The translations under genes were made by a program, and so were the position numbers. Source: Blattabacterium sp. (Cryptocercus kyebangensis) (GTDB taxonomy: Bacteria > Bacteroidota > Bacteroidia > Flavobacteriales > Blattabacteriaceae). Taken from it: a stretch of 64,000 nt of DNA. Below are positions 27,426-37,981 of the stretch, piece by piece (position 1 is the first letter of the stretch; every line of letters starts with the position of its first letter). The notes beneath the pieces are model-generated. The model ran no database searches. It was given only the letters and a program-made list of their open reading frames with translations, and was not told where the DNA came from. The DNA lies in the NCBI RefSeq assembly GCF_003226855.1, contig NZ_CP029820.1, forward strand, positions 421,501 to 485,500, in the 5' to 3' direction.

Positions 27426-27854
27426 TTATTTCAAGAATATTTCTCTATCAGAAAAATAAAATCGACATTCTCTAAAAGCATTTTTATCGCTATCTGATCC
27501 ATGAATAGAATTTTTTTCTAAAGAACTTCCATATAAATTACGTATAGTTCCTTCTTTTGCTTTTATTGGATTTGTATTTCCTATTAAAATTCTAAAATCT
27601 TTTACTGCATTTTCCTTTTCTAGGATAATCAATACTATCGGTCCAGAAGACATAAATTTCACTAAAGATTCGAAAAACAGACTTTTTTTATGTTCGTAAT
27701 AAAATTTTTTAGCTGATTTTTTGGAAATTTCTTTCATTTTAATTTCTCTTATAAAAAATCCAGCATTCATAATATGAATTAAAATAGGTCCTGTATATCC
27801 GTTTTTAACAGCATCAGGCTTTATAATAGCTAATGTTATTTTTCCTATTATCAT
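27426..27854 (-). CDS. ndk: Nucleoside diphosphate kinase
   Basis: Balances nucleoside triphosphate pools. From the ATG at 27854 the protein is 142 residues and starts MIIGKITLAIIKPDAV, as in the family; ATGs at 27887 and 27890 would add a short hydrophobic leader. The phosphorylated histidine is in NSIHGSDS (H118). FYYEHKKSLFFESLV, SSGPIVLIIL and GNTNPIKAKEGTIRNLYG (two blocks) are conserved. An AT-only inverted repeat overlaps the start codon. Confidence 0.95.
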   Translation of the reverse strand: MIIGKITLAIIKPDAVKNGYTGPILIHIMNAGFFIREIKMKEISKKSAKKFYYEHKKSLFFESLVKFMSSGPIVLIILEKENAVKDFRILIGNTNPIKAKEGTIRNLYGSSLEKNSIHGSDSDKNAFRECRFYFSDREIFLK

Positions 27855-27876
27855 ATATAATATATATAATATGATA
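27849..27876 (-). repeat. Inverted repeat over the ndk start codon
   Basis: TATCATAT (27849-27856) and ATATGATA (27869-27876) are perfect 8-base arms separated by 12 bases. In the ndk mRNA the hairpin would cover the ATG at 27852-27854. It is all but two bases A/T, so it may be weak or a chance pairing. Confidence 0.35.
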
Positions 27877-27986
27877 TGATAAATCATCATACTTGTATTT
27901 CTTTTAATTTAAAGAATTCTACAATTAGAATGAATAAATAAAGTGAAAAAGTGAAAATTACTGTATTTTAAAAAAAAATAGTATTC

Positions 27987-30431
27987 ATGATCATGAATAA
28001 AAAAAAAAATAACAATAAATTTAACTTTAGAAGTTTTGGAGTTTCCTCTTTTGATTTGTTTCAGAAAATGATTTTAAATGATTATAGATTAGCAAAAATA
28101 AGTCGTGAAACAAGCATTTTAGGTCGTAAAGAAGTATTAAATGGTAGAGCTAAGTTCGGTATATTTGGAGATGGGAAAGAAATCCCTCAACTAGCTATGG
28201 CTAAAGTTTTTAAAAATGGAGATTTTCGATCTGGATATTATAGAGATCAAACTTTTATGATTGCCATTGGAGTTTTAAATGTAAGAAGTTTTTTTTCTCA
28301 GTTATATGCTAATTCTGATTTAGAGGAAGAACCAGTTTCTTCGGGTAGAATGATGACCTCTCATTTTGGTACACGTTTACTAAATTATGATGGGAATTGG
28401 AAAAACCTAATGAACCAAAAAAATTCTAGCGCAGATATTTCTTCTACAGCTTCTCAAATGCCAAGATTATTAGGTTTAGCTCAAGCTTCCAAAATTTATA
28501 AAAATTTAAAAAATTTAAAAAAAACACATAAAATATTTTCTCATAATGGAAATGAAGTGGCTTTTGGAACTATCGGAAATGCAAGTATTTCTGAAGGATT
28601 ATTTTGGGAAACCGTGAATGCGTCTTCAGTATTACAAATACCAATCATTATTTCTATTTGGGATGATGAATATGGAATATCTGTTCCTAATAGGTATCAA
28701 TTCTCAAAAAAAAATATTAGTGATATTTTATATGGATTTCAGAGAACTAAAAAAGAAAATGGAATCGAAATTATTCGTGTAAATGGATCCAATTACATAG
28801 ATCTTACAAAAACTTATATTCAAGCAGATAAAATAGCACGTTATGAACACATTCCTGTAATAATACATGTTACTGACTTAACTCAACCACAAGGACATTC
28901 GACTTCTTCATCACATGAAAGATATAAATCCAAAGAACGTTTAGAATGGGAAAAAAAAAACGATGGAATAAAGAAATTTAGAGATTGGATTTTGAATTTT
29001 AGGATTGAAAATGAACCAGGAATATTTCATAAAATTGCAGATATTCATTCTCTAGATAAAATAGATATAGAAGCAAAAGAATATGTTCAGAATGAACAAA
29101 AAAAGGCTTGGGAATCTTTTCAAAAACCTATTGAAAAAATAAAAAATGAAGCTATAAATGTTTTAGAAAATTTGCAGGATGCATTTCCTTGTAAAAAATG
29201 GATAAAAAAAAAGATCGAAGAATTACATAGAAATAAACATTTACATACGAAAAAATTCATATTTTGTATTATTCGAAGATCTTTATATTTACTTTCTGAA
29301 GAAAAATCCTATCAAAAAAATTGTCTGATAAAATGGTTAAAAGAAAAATTCAATAAAGAAAAAGAAAATTATTCTTCAAATTTATATAGTATTTCTGAAA
29401 AATCATCAATAAAAATCACCGAAGTTAATCCAAATTATTCTGATTATGAAGTAGATGGAAGGATAATTTTAAGAGATAATTTTGATAAATTATTAGAACT
29501 GTATCCGGATCTTTTAATTTTTGGAGAAGATGTTGGTAAAATTGGAGATGTAAATCAGGGATTAGAAGGACTTCAAAATAAATACGGAGAAATACGTATT
29601 TTCGATACTGGGATACGAGAATCTACAATACTTGGACAAGGAATAGGACTTGCAATGCGAGGACTTCGTCCTATAGTTGAGATTCAATATATAGATTATA
29701 TTCTTTATGCTTTGCAAATCATGAGTGATGATTTAGCCTCTTTGCAATATAGAACTAAAGGAGGACAAAAAGCCCCCGTTATTATTCGAACTAGGGGACA
29801 TCGTTTAGAAGGAATATGGCACTCTGGGTCTCCTATGGGAGGAATTATTAATTATTTAAGAGGAATTTTAGTCCTTGTTCCAAGAAACATGGTAAAAGCA
29901 GCTGGTTTTTATAATACTTTGTTAGCTGGTGACGATCCAGCTTTAGTAATTGAGTGTCTAAATGGTTATAGAATAAAGGAAAAATTACCCAAAAATTTAG
30001 GTTATTTTAGAATTCCAATTGGAATAGTAGAAGTTACAAGGATAGGAAAAGATATCACTATAGTTACTTATGGTTCTACATGGAGAATTGTTAATGAAGC
30101 CGCAAATGAATTATCTAAAATTAATATAGAAATTGAAGTAATTGATATTCAATCATTATTACCTTTTGATCTTCGAAAAGATATTGAAAAAAGTTTAAAA
30201 AAAACAAATCGATTATTAATCATAGACGAGGATGTTCCAGGAGGGGCCTCTGCTTATATACTACACAAGATTTTAGAAGAACAAAAGGGATACTATTATT
30301 TAGATAGTCCACCTATTACAATTACGGCTAAAGACCATCGTCCTCCTTATGGATCAGATGGAGATTATTTTTCAAAACCATCTGTCGAAGATATTGTAGA
30401 AAAAGTGTTGCAAATAATGCATAATAGTTAA
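27987..30431 (+). CDS. Fused E1 alpha/beta 2-oxoacid dehydrogenase component
   Basis: 814 residues, with an E1 alpha-like half (about 1-400) joined to an E1 beta-like half (about 475-814). The alpha half has GYYRDQTFMIA, GTIGNASISEGLFWE and IISIWDDEYGIS; the usual GDG...NN thiamine site of PDH alpha reads GNA...DD, as in the flavobacterial fused family. The beta half has FGEDVGKIGDVNQG, FDTGIRESTILGQGIGLAMRG, RTRGHRLEG and LIIDEDVPGGAS. The substrate cannot be read from sequence. Its neighbour ilvE suggests branched-chain 2-oxoacids, but a promoter box lies between them. Starts at 27987 and 27993 are both possible. Confidence 0.85.
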   Translation: MIMNKKKNNNKFNFRSFGVSSFDLFQKMILNDYRLAKISRETSILGRKEVLNGRAKFGIFGDGKEIPQLAMAKVFKNGDFRSGYYRDQTFMIAIGVLNVRSFFSQLYANSDLEEEPVSSGRMMTSHFGTRLLNYDGNWKNLMNQKNSSADISSTASQMPRLLGLAQASKIYKNLKNLKKTHKIFSHNGNEVAFGTIGNASISEGLFWETVNASSVLQIPIIISIWDDEYGISVPNRYQFSKKNISDILYGFQRTKKENGIEIIRVNGSNYIDLTKTYIQADKIARYEHIPVIIHVTDLTQPQGHSTSSSHERYKSKERLEWEKKNDGIKKFRDWILNFRIENEPGIFHKIADIHSLDKIDIEAKEYVQNEQKKAWESFQKPIEKIKNEAINVLENLQDAFPCKKWIKKKIEELHRNKHLHTKKFIFCIIRRSLYLLSEEKSYQKNCLIKWLKEKFNKEKENYSSNLYSISEKSSIKITEVNPNYSDYEVDGRIILRDNFDKLLELYPDLLIFGEDVGKIGDVNQGLEGLQNKYGEIRIFDTGIRESTILGQGIGLAMRGLRPIVEIQYIDYILYALQIMSDDLASLQYRTKGGQKAPVIIRTRGHRLEGIWHSGSPMGGIINYLRGILVLVPRNMVKAAGFYNTLLAGDDPALVIECLNGYRIKEKLPKNLGYFRIPIGIVEVTRIGKDITIVTYGSTWRIVNEAANELSKINIEIEVIDIQSLLPFDLRKDIEKSLKKTNRLLIIDEDVPGGASAYILHKILEEQKGYYYLDSPPITITAKDHRPPYGSDGDYFSKPSVEDIVEKVLQIMHNS

Positions 30432-30459
30432 TAGAAAGAATAAGTAGTAATAAAATTAT

Positions 30460-30467
30460 TATCTTTG
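30460..30467 (+). promoter_or_regulatory. Likely -7 promoter box for ilvE
   Basis: TATCTTTG, matching TAnnTTTG, 35 bases before the ilvE ATG, in the 71-base spacer after the fused E1 gene. Confidence 0.4.
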
Positions 30468-30502
30468 AATGATAAAAAAGATTCAGTTTTATTTTTATCA
30501 TT

Positions 30503-31564
30503 ATGAAAATAGAAAGAAGCTTGCATTCAAGAATAGAAAAAATGGATTTCGAAAATATTTCTTTTGGAAATCATTATTCGGATCATATGTTTTGTTCGGA
30601 ATTTCGAAATGGAAAGTGGATAAATTCTATTATTAAACCATTTGGAAATATGATGTTTTCTCCTGGATCTCTTGTTTTTCACTACGGTCAATCAGTTTTC
30701 GAAGGAATGAAAGCTTATAAAGATAAAAATGAAGAAGTATTTTTATTTCGTCCAAAAGAAAATTTTAAAAGAATAAATAGATCTGCTCTACGTTTGGAAA
30801 TGACTACTATTCCAGAATATATTTTTATGAGTGGATTAAAAAAATTAATAGATATAGATAGAGATTGGGTTCCAAAAAAGTATGGACAATCTTTATATAT
30901 TCGTCCTATTTTAATTGCAATAGATAGATGTTTATCTGCTAAACCCTCTAATGATTATTTATTTATGATTATATCTACACCTTCAGATTTTTATTATAAA
31001 AAACCTTTAAAAATAAAGATAGAAGAAAAATATAGTCGTTCTGCATCAGGAGGGGTCGGGTTTACTAAAGCTTCTGGTAATTACGCTTCTTCTTTTTATC
31101 CTACTAGATTAGCTAAAGAAGAGGGTTTTGATCAAATATTATGGACAGATTCTTCTACTCATACACTGATTGAAGAATCAAGCACCATGAATGTTTTTTT
31201 TTGGTTAAAAAATAAACTCATTACCCCCCTAGCTAATGAGAATATATTAAGTGGAATAACCTGTAAAAGTCTTCTTTCTTTAGCTAAAAAAGAAGGATTA
31301 GAGATACAGGAGCGAAAATTAAGCGTTTCAGAAATTATAGATGGATTGAAAAATAAGATGTTAAAAGAAGCTTTTGGTTGTGGAACCGCTGTAGGTGTAA
31401 ACTATTTTGAAACAATTAGTTACAAAGGTGAAAATTTTATTTTTCCGGATCTTTCAGATGAAGAGAGGATATCAATTCGATTAAGAAAAAGATTATTAGA
31501 TATACAACATAACTTATCGGAAGATCCTTTTGGATGGAGATTAAAATTAAAAAGGATTTTGTAA
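30503..31564 (+). CDS. ilvE: Branched-chain amino-acid aminotransferase
   Basis: Fold-type IV PLP enzyme for the last step of valine, leucine and isoleucine synthesis. The 353 residues have FHYGQSVFEGMKAYK, RPKENFKRINRSALRL, LYIRPILIA, the lysine-site region TKASGNYASS, DQILWTDS, LIEESSTMNVFF, LSGITCKSLLSLA and FGCGTAVGV. This is the longer eukaryote-like BCAT class common in Bacteroidetes. argS begins 5 bases later. Confidence 0.95.
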   Translation: MKIERSLHSRIEKMDFENISFGNHYSDHMFCSEFRNGKWINSIIKPFGNMMFSPGSLVFHYGQSVFEGMKAYKDKNEEVFLFRPKENFKRINRSALRLEMTTIPEYIFMSGLKKLIDIDRDWVPKKYGQSLYIRPILIAIDRCLSAKPSNDYLFMIISTPSDFYYKKPLKIKIEEKYSRSASGGVGFTKASGNYASSFYPTRLAKEEGFDQILWTDSSTHTLIEESSTMNVFFWLKNKLITPLANENILSGITCKSLLSLAKKEGLEIQERKLSVSEIIDGLKNKMLKEAFGCGTAVGVNYFETISYKGENFIFPDLSDEERISIRLRKRLLDIQHNLSEDPFGWRLKLKRIL

Positions 31565-31569
31565 TATCT

Positions 31570-33330
31570 ATGAATGAAGAATTTCAATCCATAGAACAAA
31601 TAACAAAACAATCTTTATCTATTTTATATAGATTAGAACCTTGTCCCAGTTTGAATTTTCAATATACTAAGAAAGAATATCCAGGAGATATTACTTTGAT
31701 TTTATTTCCTTTATCTAAAAAATTGAAAAAACCTGTAGAACAAATTGGTAAGAATATTGGAAATTATGTCAAGAATCAATTAGGAGATCTTATCACTTTC
31801 TCTATTATAGGAGGTTTTTTAAATTTTATTTTTAAGGATAGTTATTATCTTCATATTCTTAAAAGAATGTTGAATAAAAATTTTTATAAATTAAAATTAC
31901 CATCTGAAAATATAATGGTGGAATACTCTTCTCCTAACGCAAATAAACCTCTTCATTTAGGTCATATTAGAAATAGTCTTATTGGATATTCTATATCCGA
32001 AATACTGAAAATAGTGGGACATAAAATAACTAAAATTCAGATTATTAATGATAGAGGAATACATATATGTAAATCTATGATCGCTTGGGAAAAATTAGGG
32101 AAAGGAGAAACCCCTAATAGTTCAAAAATGAAAGGAGATCATTTCGTAGGTAAATATTATAGTCTATTCGATAAAATTTATCATAAGGAAATTAAAGATT
32201 ATTCCAAAAAAAATAAAGATTACAATCATCAAAATATTCCTATTTTAAAAAAAGCAAGAATTTTATTAAAAAAATGGGAATCTGGGGATCAGAAAACTAT
32301 AAGTACTTGGAAAAAAATGAACAAATGGGTTTATGAAGGGTTTCAAGAAACTTATAAAAAGTTGGGTATTAATTTTGATAAAATAGAATATGAAAGCCAA
32401 GTTTATGAATTTGGAAAAAGTATCGTAAAAAATGGTCTTAAAAAAGGTCTTTTTTTTCAAAAAAAAGATGGATCTATTTGGGTTAATTTGGAAAAAGAAG
32501 GTTTTGATCAAAAACTTTTATTACGATCGGATGAAACTTCTGTTTATATAACCCAAGATATAGGAACTGCTGTAGAACGTTTTAAAAAATATTGTATAGA
32601 TAGGTTAATTTATATTGTAGGGAAAGAACAAGATTATCATTTTCAAGTACTTTTTAGTATATTAAAACGTTTAGGATATATATGGGTTAAAAAATTATCT
32701 CATCTTTCTTATGGAATGGTGGATTTACCAAGTGGTAAAATGAAATCTAGAATGGGAAATATTATAGATGCTGATAATTTTATATTAGAAATGTATTCCA
32801 TAGTAAAAAAAAATTTTTTAAAGGATATTTCCCATATGGAAAAAGAAAAATATGCTGAATTAATAGGATTGGGTGCTATAAAATATTACTTTCTTCAAGT
32901 AGATCCTAGAAAAAGGATCCTTTTTCATCCAGAAAAATCTATAGATTTTAAGGGAAAAACAGGAACATATATTCAATATGCTTATTCTAGAATTCGTTCA
33001 TTAGAACGAAATTTTTTAAACTTATGTTCATTAACTAATGAGGATTGGTCGAATATAAAATTCGATCTTTATGAAAAAAATATGATTAAAATTCTTCAAA
33101 AATATCCATTAATATTAAAAAAATCAGCAATTTATTTAAATCCTTCTTTAGTAGCAAATTATGTTTATGAAGTTTCTAAAACTTTTAACCATCTCTATCA
33201 AAATAAAAGATTAATAGATCCTTTAGATGTTATTCATAGTAATATTAGGATGAATATTATTCATGTTACAGGAAATATTTTAAAATCAGGAATGAGTTTA
33301 TTAGGCATAAAAATGCTTGACCGTATGTAA
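31570..33330 (+). CDS. argS: Arginyl-tRNA synthetase
   Basis: Class I synthetase, about 586 residues from the ATG at 31570; an in-frame ATG at 31534 would overlap ilvE by 31 bases. The N-terminal Add-1 domain (about 1-110) precedes VEYSSPNANKPLHLGHIRNSLIG, in two blocks, which has the HLGH signature. GKEQDYHFQVLF, GMVDLPSGKMKSRMGN (degenerate KMSKS) and the DALR anticodon domain TGTYIQYAYSRIRS follow. All domains of a normal ArgRS are present. Confidence 0.96.
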   Translation: MNEEFQSIEQITKQSLSILYRLEPCPSLNFQYTKKEYPGDITLILFPLSKKLKKPVEQIGKNIGNYVKNQLGDLITFSIIGGFLNFIFKDSYYLHILKRMLNKNFYKLKLPSENIMVEYSSPNANKPLHLGHIRNSLIGYSISEILKIVGHKITKIQIINDRGIHICKSMIAWEKLGKGETPNSSKMKGDHFVGKYYSLFDKIYHKEIKDYSKKNKDYNHQNIPILKKARILLKKWESGDQKTISTWKKMNKWVYEGFQETYKKLGINFDKIEYESQVYEFGKSIVKNGLKKGLFFQKKDGSIWVNLEKEGFDQKLLLRSDETSVYITQDIGTAVERFKKYCIDRLIYIVGKEQDYHFQVLFSILKRLGYIWVKKLSHLSYGMVDLPSGKMKSRMGNIIDADNFILEMYSIVKKNFLKDISHMEKEKYAELIGLGAIKYYFLQVDPRKRILFHPEKSIDFKGKTGTYIQYAYSRIRSLERNFLNLCSLTNEDWSNIKFDLYEKNMIKILQKYPLILKKSAIYLNPSLVANYVYEVSKTFNHLYQNKRLIDPLDVIHSNIRMNIIHVTGNILKSGMSLLGIKMLDRM

Positions 33331-33353
33331 CAATGTAATAAATAAACACACTT

Positions 33354-34703
33354 ATGTTTGAATATTTACAAAAAAAATTAGATAAAGCTCTTCATATTTT
33401 AAAAGGGCATAGCAGAATAAACGAAATAAATATAGCAGAAACACTGAAAGAGATACGTAAAGCTCTTATTGATGCAGATGTTAATTATAAGATAGCTAAA
33501 ATATTTATTCAAAAGGTTAAAGAAAAATCTATTGGTAAAAAAGTAATCACTTCTTTAAATCCAAAACAATTAATCATAAAAATAGTATATGATGAGTTAG
33601 TCTCCCTAATGGGAGAAAAAAGCATAGAAATAAATATTTCTAATAATCCTTCTATTATATTAATTTGTGGGTTACAAGGTAGTGGAAAAACTTCTTTTTC
33701 TTCTAAACTTTCTTTTTTTTTGAGAAAAAAAAAGAAAGTCCCTTTATTAGTAGCAGCCGATATTCATCGTCCTGCAGCTATAGATCAACTAAAAATTATA
33801 GCAGAAAAAGATAATCTTCCCGTTTTTTTCTTAAAAGAAAGTAAAAATATAATAGAAATTTTTGATAAATCTCTTATTTATGCTTATGAAAAAAAATGCA
33901 ATGTCATTATTATTGATACTGCAGGTAGATTAGCTATTGATAAAATTATGATGGATGAAATTCAAAAAATTTATCAATATTCTAAACCAGATGAAACTTT
34001 ATTTGTTGTAGATGCTATGACTGGACAAGATGCTATAAATACGGTTCAACTTTTTTCCAAGTTTTTGAATATTGATGGAATAGTAATGACTAAATTAGAT
34101 GGAGATAGTAGAGGAGGTTCTGCTATTACTATGTCTAGCATCATTGGAAAACCTATTAAATTTATTAGTAATGGAGAAAAGATAGAAAATATGGAAATTT
34201 TTTATCCAGAAAGAATAGCTAATAGAATTTTAGGAATGGGAGATATAGTTTCTTTGGTAGAAAAAGTTCAGGAGCAATTTGATGAGGAAAAAACTAAAAA
34301 AATTTATAAAAAAATCTCAAAAAATAGTTTTGATTTTGAAGATTTATTAGAGCAGATTCAACAAGTAAAAAAAATAGGAAGTATTAAAAATATTGTTTCC
34401 ATGATTCCTGGTATGGAAAAAATTATTGATAATAAAAAGGAAAAAAAAGATTCTTTCAAAGAAATAGAATCTATTATTCTATCCATGACTCCCTATGAAA
34501 GAAATCATCCAAAAATATTTACTGATGTAAAAAGAAAAAAAAGAATATCAAATGGCTCTGGTATTTCATTAAAAGAGATAGATCTTTTCTTAAAACAATT
34601 TTCTAACATAAGTAAAATAATGAAAACCATTAAGGATCATTCAGGGAAAAAGATGATAAAAAATTTTTTATCAAAAATTATTAATAAAGAAAATATAATG
34701 TAA
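33354..34703 (+). CDS. ffh: Signal recognition particle protein Ffh
   Basis: GTPase that with 4.5S RNA delivers membrane proteins to the translocon. The 449 residues have an N domain, G motifs GLQGSGKTSFSSKL, ADIHRPAAIDQL, DTAGRLAID and TKLDGDSRGG, and a C-terminal M domain with MIPGMEK and SIILSMTPYERNHP. The M domain has few methionines and many lysines, as expected of an AT-rich genome. No 4.5S RNA gene is visible nearby. Confidence 0.97.
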   Translation: MFEYLQKKLDKALHILKGHSRINEINIAETLKEIRKALIDADVNYKIAKIFIQKVKEKSIGKKVITSLNPKQLIIKIVYDELVSLMGEKSIEINISNNPSIILICGLQGSGKTSFSSKLSFFLRKKKKVPLLVAADIHRPAAIDQLKIIAEKDNLPVFFLKESKNIIEIFDKSLIYAYEKKCNVIIIDTAGRLAIDKIMMDEIQKIYQYSKPDETLFVVDAMTGQDAINTVQLFSKFLNIDGIVMTKLDGDSRGGSAITMSSIIGKPIKFISNGEKIENMEIFYPERIANRILGMGDIVSLVEKVQEQFDEEKTKKIYKKISKNSFDFEDLLEQIQQVKKIGSIKNIVSMIPGMEKIIDNKKEKKDSFKEIESIILSMTPYERNHPKIFTDVKRKKRISNGSGISLKEIDLFLKQFSNISKIMKTIKDHSGKKMIKNFLSKIINKENIM

Positions 34704-34720
34704 AAAGTTATTGGATTAAC

Positions 34721-34755
34721 TTTAATAAAAGTTTTCTTTTATTGAAAATATTTTT
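34721..34755 (+). terminator. Possible terminator after ffh
   Basis: TTTAATAAAAG (34721-34731) pairs with CTTTTATTGAA (34736-34746) over 11 bp with one G-T wobble and a TTTT loop, followed by a T5 run at 34751-34755. The stem is AT-only and weak. The T run abuts the promoter box for glpD. Confidence 0.4.
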
Positions 34756-34762
34756 AATTTTG
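34755..34762 (+). promoter_or_regulatory. Likely -7 promoter box for the glp operon
   Basis: TAATTTTG, a TAnnTTTG match ending 8 bases before the first glpD ATG. If the ATG at 34798 is used instead, the leader would be about 30 bases. Confidence 0.45.
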
Positions 34763-34770
34763 TTCGTTAT

Positions 34771-36417
34771 ATGTTTCAATATTCCAATTTAAATAATATG
34801 AATGAGTCAACCATGAGGAAAGGGTTTTTAAATAGAGATAGATTTTTAAGAATTTTAGAAAATATAAATACTTGGGATATTGTTATTGTTGGAGGAGGAG
34901 CAACAGGGTTAGGAATAGCATTAGATTCCGCTTATAGAGGCTATAAAACTCTTCTTTTAGAACAAAATGATTTTTCTAAAGGGACTTCTAGTCGTAGTAC
35001 TAAATTAATTCACGGAGGAATACGATATTTAGCTCAAGGAAATATAAAATTAGTTTATGAAGCTTTGCAGGAAAGGGGTTTTTTATTAAAAAATGCTCCT
35101 CATTTGGTGAAAAAAAAACGATTTGTTATTCCTATTTTTAGTTGGAAAACGGGAGTTTTTTATTGGACTGGTTTAAAAATTTATGAATGGTTATCTGGAT
35201 CCTTGAGTTTTGGAAATTCCCAATTTTTATCTAAAAATGAAATACTAAAAATGTTTCCTGAAATTAGACCAAATAATTTAAAAGGAGGTATTTTATATTA
35301 TGATGGACAATTTGATGATGCTCGTTTAGCTATTGATTTAGCACAAACTTGTGTTCAACAAGGAGGAGTATTACTAAATTATTTTAAAGTGAAAAATCTT
35401 ATTAAAAAAATAGAAAATAAAATATCTGGTGTAATAGCTTATGATCTTGAAACTAAAAAAAAATATTCTATTTATTCAAAAGTAGTTATTAATGCCACTG
35501 GAGTCTTTTCCGATTCTATTTTAAAAATGGATGATTCTACATGTCCTATATTGATAAAGCCTAGTCAAGGAACGCATATTGTATTAAAAAAATCTTTTTT
35601 TAGCAGTTCAGATGCTATAGTAATTCCAAAAACTTCGGATGGAAGAATTCTATTTAGCATACCATGGTATGATCATGTTTTAGTAGGAACTACAGATACT
35701 TTTTTGGACAAAAGTATTCTTGAACCCAAACCTTTAGAAAAAGAGATAGATTTTATTTTACAAACTTTTAACCAATATTTTGTATATAATCCGAAAAAAA
35801 AAGACATTTTAAGTGCTTTTTCTGGTTTACGTCCTCTTTTCGTTCCTCCTAATTTATCTTATTCTCCTGCTAAAGAGATTTCTAGATCTCATAAATTGAT
35901 GATTAGTCCTTCTGGCCTAGTAACTATTATAGGAGGAAAATGGACTACATATAGAAAAATGGCGGAAGAAACTGTCAATAAAGCTATTGAAATAGGAAAA
36001 TTAAATAAAGTTTCTTCTGGAACCAAAAATCTTAAGATTTTTGCTTCCAGAAATTCTTCTTCTTCATGCAAGAATTATAATAATTTGGGGGATAAATATG
36101 GAAAAGTAGAATTTCATATTCAAAAATTAATTGAGGAAAATCCTTTATGGGGAAGTCCATTAATTTCCCAATCTCCTTATTATTGTACAAAAGCAGAAGT
36201 GATATGGATGGTACGTTATGAAATGGCTAGAACCATTGAAGATGTTTTAGCAAGAAGATTTCGTTTATTATTTTTAAATGCTAAAATAGCAATAGATATA
36301 GCACCAATAGTAGCATCATTAATGGCTAAAGAACTTTCTCTAGATGAAGAATGGGAAGAATCACAGATAGCTTCTTTCAAAGAGTTAGCCATGCAATATT
36401 ATTATCCAGTAGTTTGA
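34771..36417 (+). CDS. glpD: Glycerol-3-phosphate dehydrogenase (FAD)
   Basis: Membrane-associated flavoenzyme passing electrons from glycerol-3-phosphate to quinone, giving dihydroxyacetone phosphate for FbaA. The 548 residues have the FAD loop [14 protein letters not shown] near 37-50, [53 protein letters not shown] and [15 protein letters not shown]. Starts at 34771, 34798 and 34813 are possible; the promoter position makes 34798 attractive. First gene of glpD-glpK-glpF. Confidence 0.95.
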   Translation: MFQYSNLNNMNESTMRKGFLNRDRFLRILENINTWDIVIVGGGATGLGIALDSAYRGYKTLLLEQNDFSKGTSSRSTKLIHGGIRYLAQGNIKLVYEALQERGFLLKNAPHLVKKKRFVIPIFSWKTGVFYWTGLKIYEWLSGSLSFGNSQFLSKNEILKMFPEIRPNNLKGGILYYDGQFDDARLAIDLAQTCVQQGGVLLNYFKVKNLIKKIENKISGVIAYDLETKKKYSIYSKVVINATGVFSDSILKMDDSTCPILIKPSQGTHIVLKKSFFSSSDAIVIPKTSDGRILFSIPWYDHVLVGTTDTFLDKSILEPKPLEKEIDFILQTFNQYFVYNPKKKDILSAFSGLRPLFVPPNLSYSPAKEISRSHKLMISPSGLVTIIGGKWTTYRKMAEETVNKAIEIGKLNKVSSGTKNLKIFASRNSSSSCKNYNNLGDKYGKVEFHIQKLIEENPLWGSPLISQSPYYCTKAEVIWMVRYEMARTIEDVLARRFRLLFLNAKIAIDIAPIVASLMAKELSLDEEWEESQIASFKELAMQYYYPVV

Positions 36418-36451
36418 TTTTTTAAGGGAAAAAGTTTTTGTAATTATTTAT

Positions 36452-37948
36452 ATGTTTATGAAAAAATATGTGCTATCGTTAGATCAAGGGACTACTAGTT
36501 CTAGAGCTATTATTTTTGATCAAATTGGAAATATTATTTCCGTAGCTCAAAGAGAATTTACACAAATTTATCCTTATCCTGGATGGGTAGAACATAATGC
36601 AGAAGAAATATGGTCTACACAAGCTTCAGTAGCCTTAGAAGCTATTTTAAAAGCAAATTTAGAAGGAGAAAATATTATTTCGATAGGAATCACTAACCAA
36701 AGAGAAACTACTGTAGTATGGGATAAAAAAACGGGAGAACCAATTTTTAATGCTATTGTTTGGCAAGATAGACGAACATCTAATTATTGTGATAAAATAA
36801 AGTGTGATGGACTAACTGAAATGATTAGAAAAAAAACCGGTCTTGTTATAGATCCATATTTTTCTGCTACTAAAATAAAATGGATATTAGAAAATATTCC
36901 AGGAGCTAAGAAAAGAGCTCATTCTGGAAATTTAGCTTTTGGAACTATAGATTCATGGTTAATATGGAATTTAACAGGAAAAAAAATTCATGTAACGGAT
37001 GTTACTAATGCATCTCGTACTATGCTTTTCAATATTCATACTCTTAGTTGGGATCAGGATTTAATAAATTTATTTGATATTCCAAAAACAATGCTTCCAG
37101 AAGTAAAATCATCTAGCGAAATTTTTGGGTATACAACGGGTCATATACTTTCTCATAAAATTCCTATATCTGGAATTGCTGGAGATCAACAGTCCGCTCT
37201 TTTTGGTCAAATGTGCACAAAAATTGGGATGGTAAAAAATACTTATGGTACGGGTTGTTTTATGTTAATGAATGTAGGTGAAAATCCTGTTTTTTCTAAA
37301 AATAATTTAATAACTACTATTGCTTGGAAAATTAAAGATAAAGTTCAATATGCTTTAGAAGGGAGTGTTTTTATTGCAGGAGCTGTTGTACAATGGCTTA
37401 GGGATGGATTGGGTTTACTTTTATCTTCAAGTGAAGCAGAAATACTAGCCTCTTCAGTAGAAAATACAGAAGGATTGTATATAGTTCCAGCTTTTTCTGG
37501 TTTGGGGGCTCCTTATTGGGATCAAAGAGCTAGAGGAACAATTGTCGGAATTACAAGGGGGACTTCTTCAGCTCATTTTGTCCGTGCAGCTCTGGAAAGT
37601 ATTGCTTTTCAAAATATGGATGTATTAAAAGCAATGGAAGCAGATTCCGGAATTTCTATCAAAGAACTTCGTGTAGATGGAGGTGCGACAGTAAATAAAT
37701 TATTAATGCAATTTCAATCTGATATTTTAAATGTAAAAGTTGTTAAATCCAAAATTTCTGAACTTACAGCAGCAGGAGCTGCTTATTTAGCTGGATTAGC
37801 TGTAAATTATTGGAATAGTCTTGAAGAAATTCAAGATAACTGGGAAATGGAACAGGTTTTTGAACCAAAAGGAATGTCAAGTCGTTTGGAAAGAATTCAA
37901 GGTTGGAAAAAAGCGATAAAAATAACCCGTTCTTGGTCTAGTAAGTAA
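36452..37948 (+). CDS. glpK: Glycerol kinase
   Basis: Phosphorylates glycerol to glycerol-3-phosphate for GlpD. FGGY-family kinase, 498 residues (496 if the ATG at 36458 is used). Motifs: [83 protein letters not shown] and [12 protein letters not shown]. Full-length and well conserved. It lies 34 bases after glpD and 33 bases before glpF. Confidence 0.98.
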   Translation: MFMKKYVLSLDQGTTSSRAIIFDQIGNIISVAQREFTQIYPYPGWVEHNAEEIWSTQASVALEAILKANLEGENIISIGITNQRETTVVWDKKTGEPIFNAIVWQDRRTSNYCDKIKCDGLTEMIRKKTGLVIDPYFSATKIKWILENIPGAKKRAHSGNLAFGTIDSWLIWNLTGKKIHVTDVTNASRTMLFNIHTLSWDQDLINLFDIPKTMLPEVKSSSEIFGYTTGHILSHKIPISGIAGDQQSALFGQMCTKIGMVKNTYGTGCFMLMNVGENPVFSKNNLITTIAWKIKDKVQYALEGSVFIAGAVVQWLRDGLGLLLSSSEAEILASSVENTEGLYIVPAFSGLGAPYWDQRARGTIVGITRGTSSAHFVRAALESIAFQNMDVLKAMEADSGISIKELRVDGGATVNKLLMQFQSDILNVKVVKSKISELTAAGAAYLAGLAVNYWNSLEEIQDNWEMEQVFEPKGMSSRLERIQGWKKAIKITRSWSSK

Positions 37949-37981
37949 TAAGTAAAATTTTTTTATAAAAATGAAAATAAA

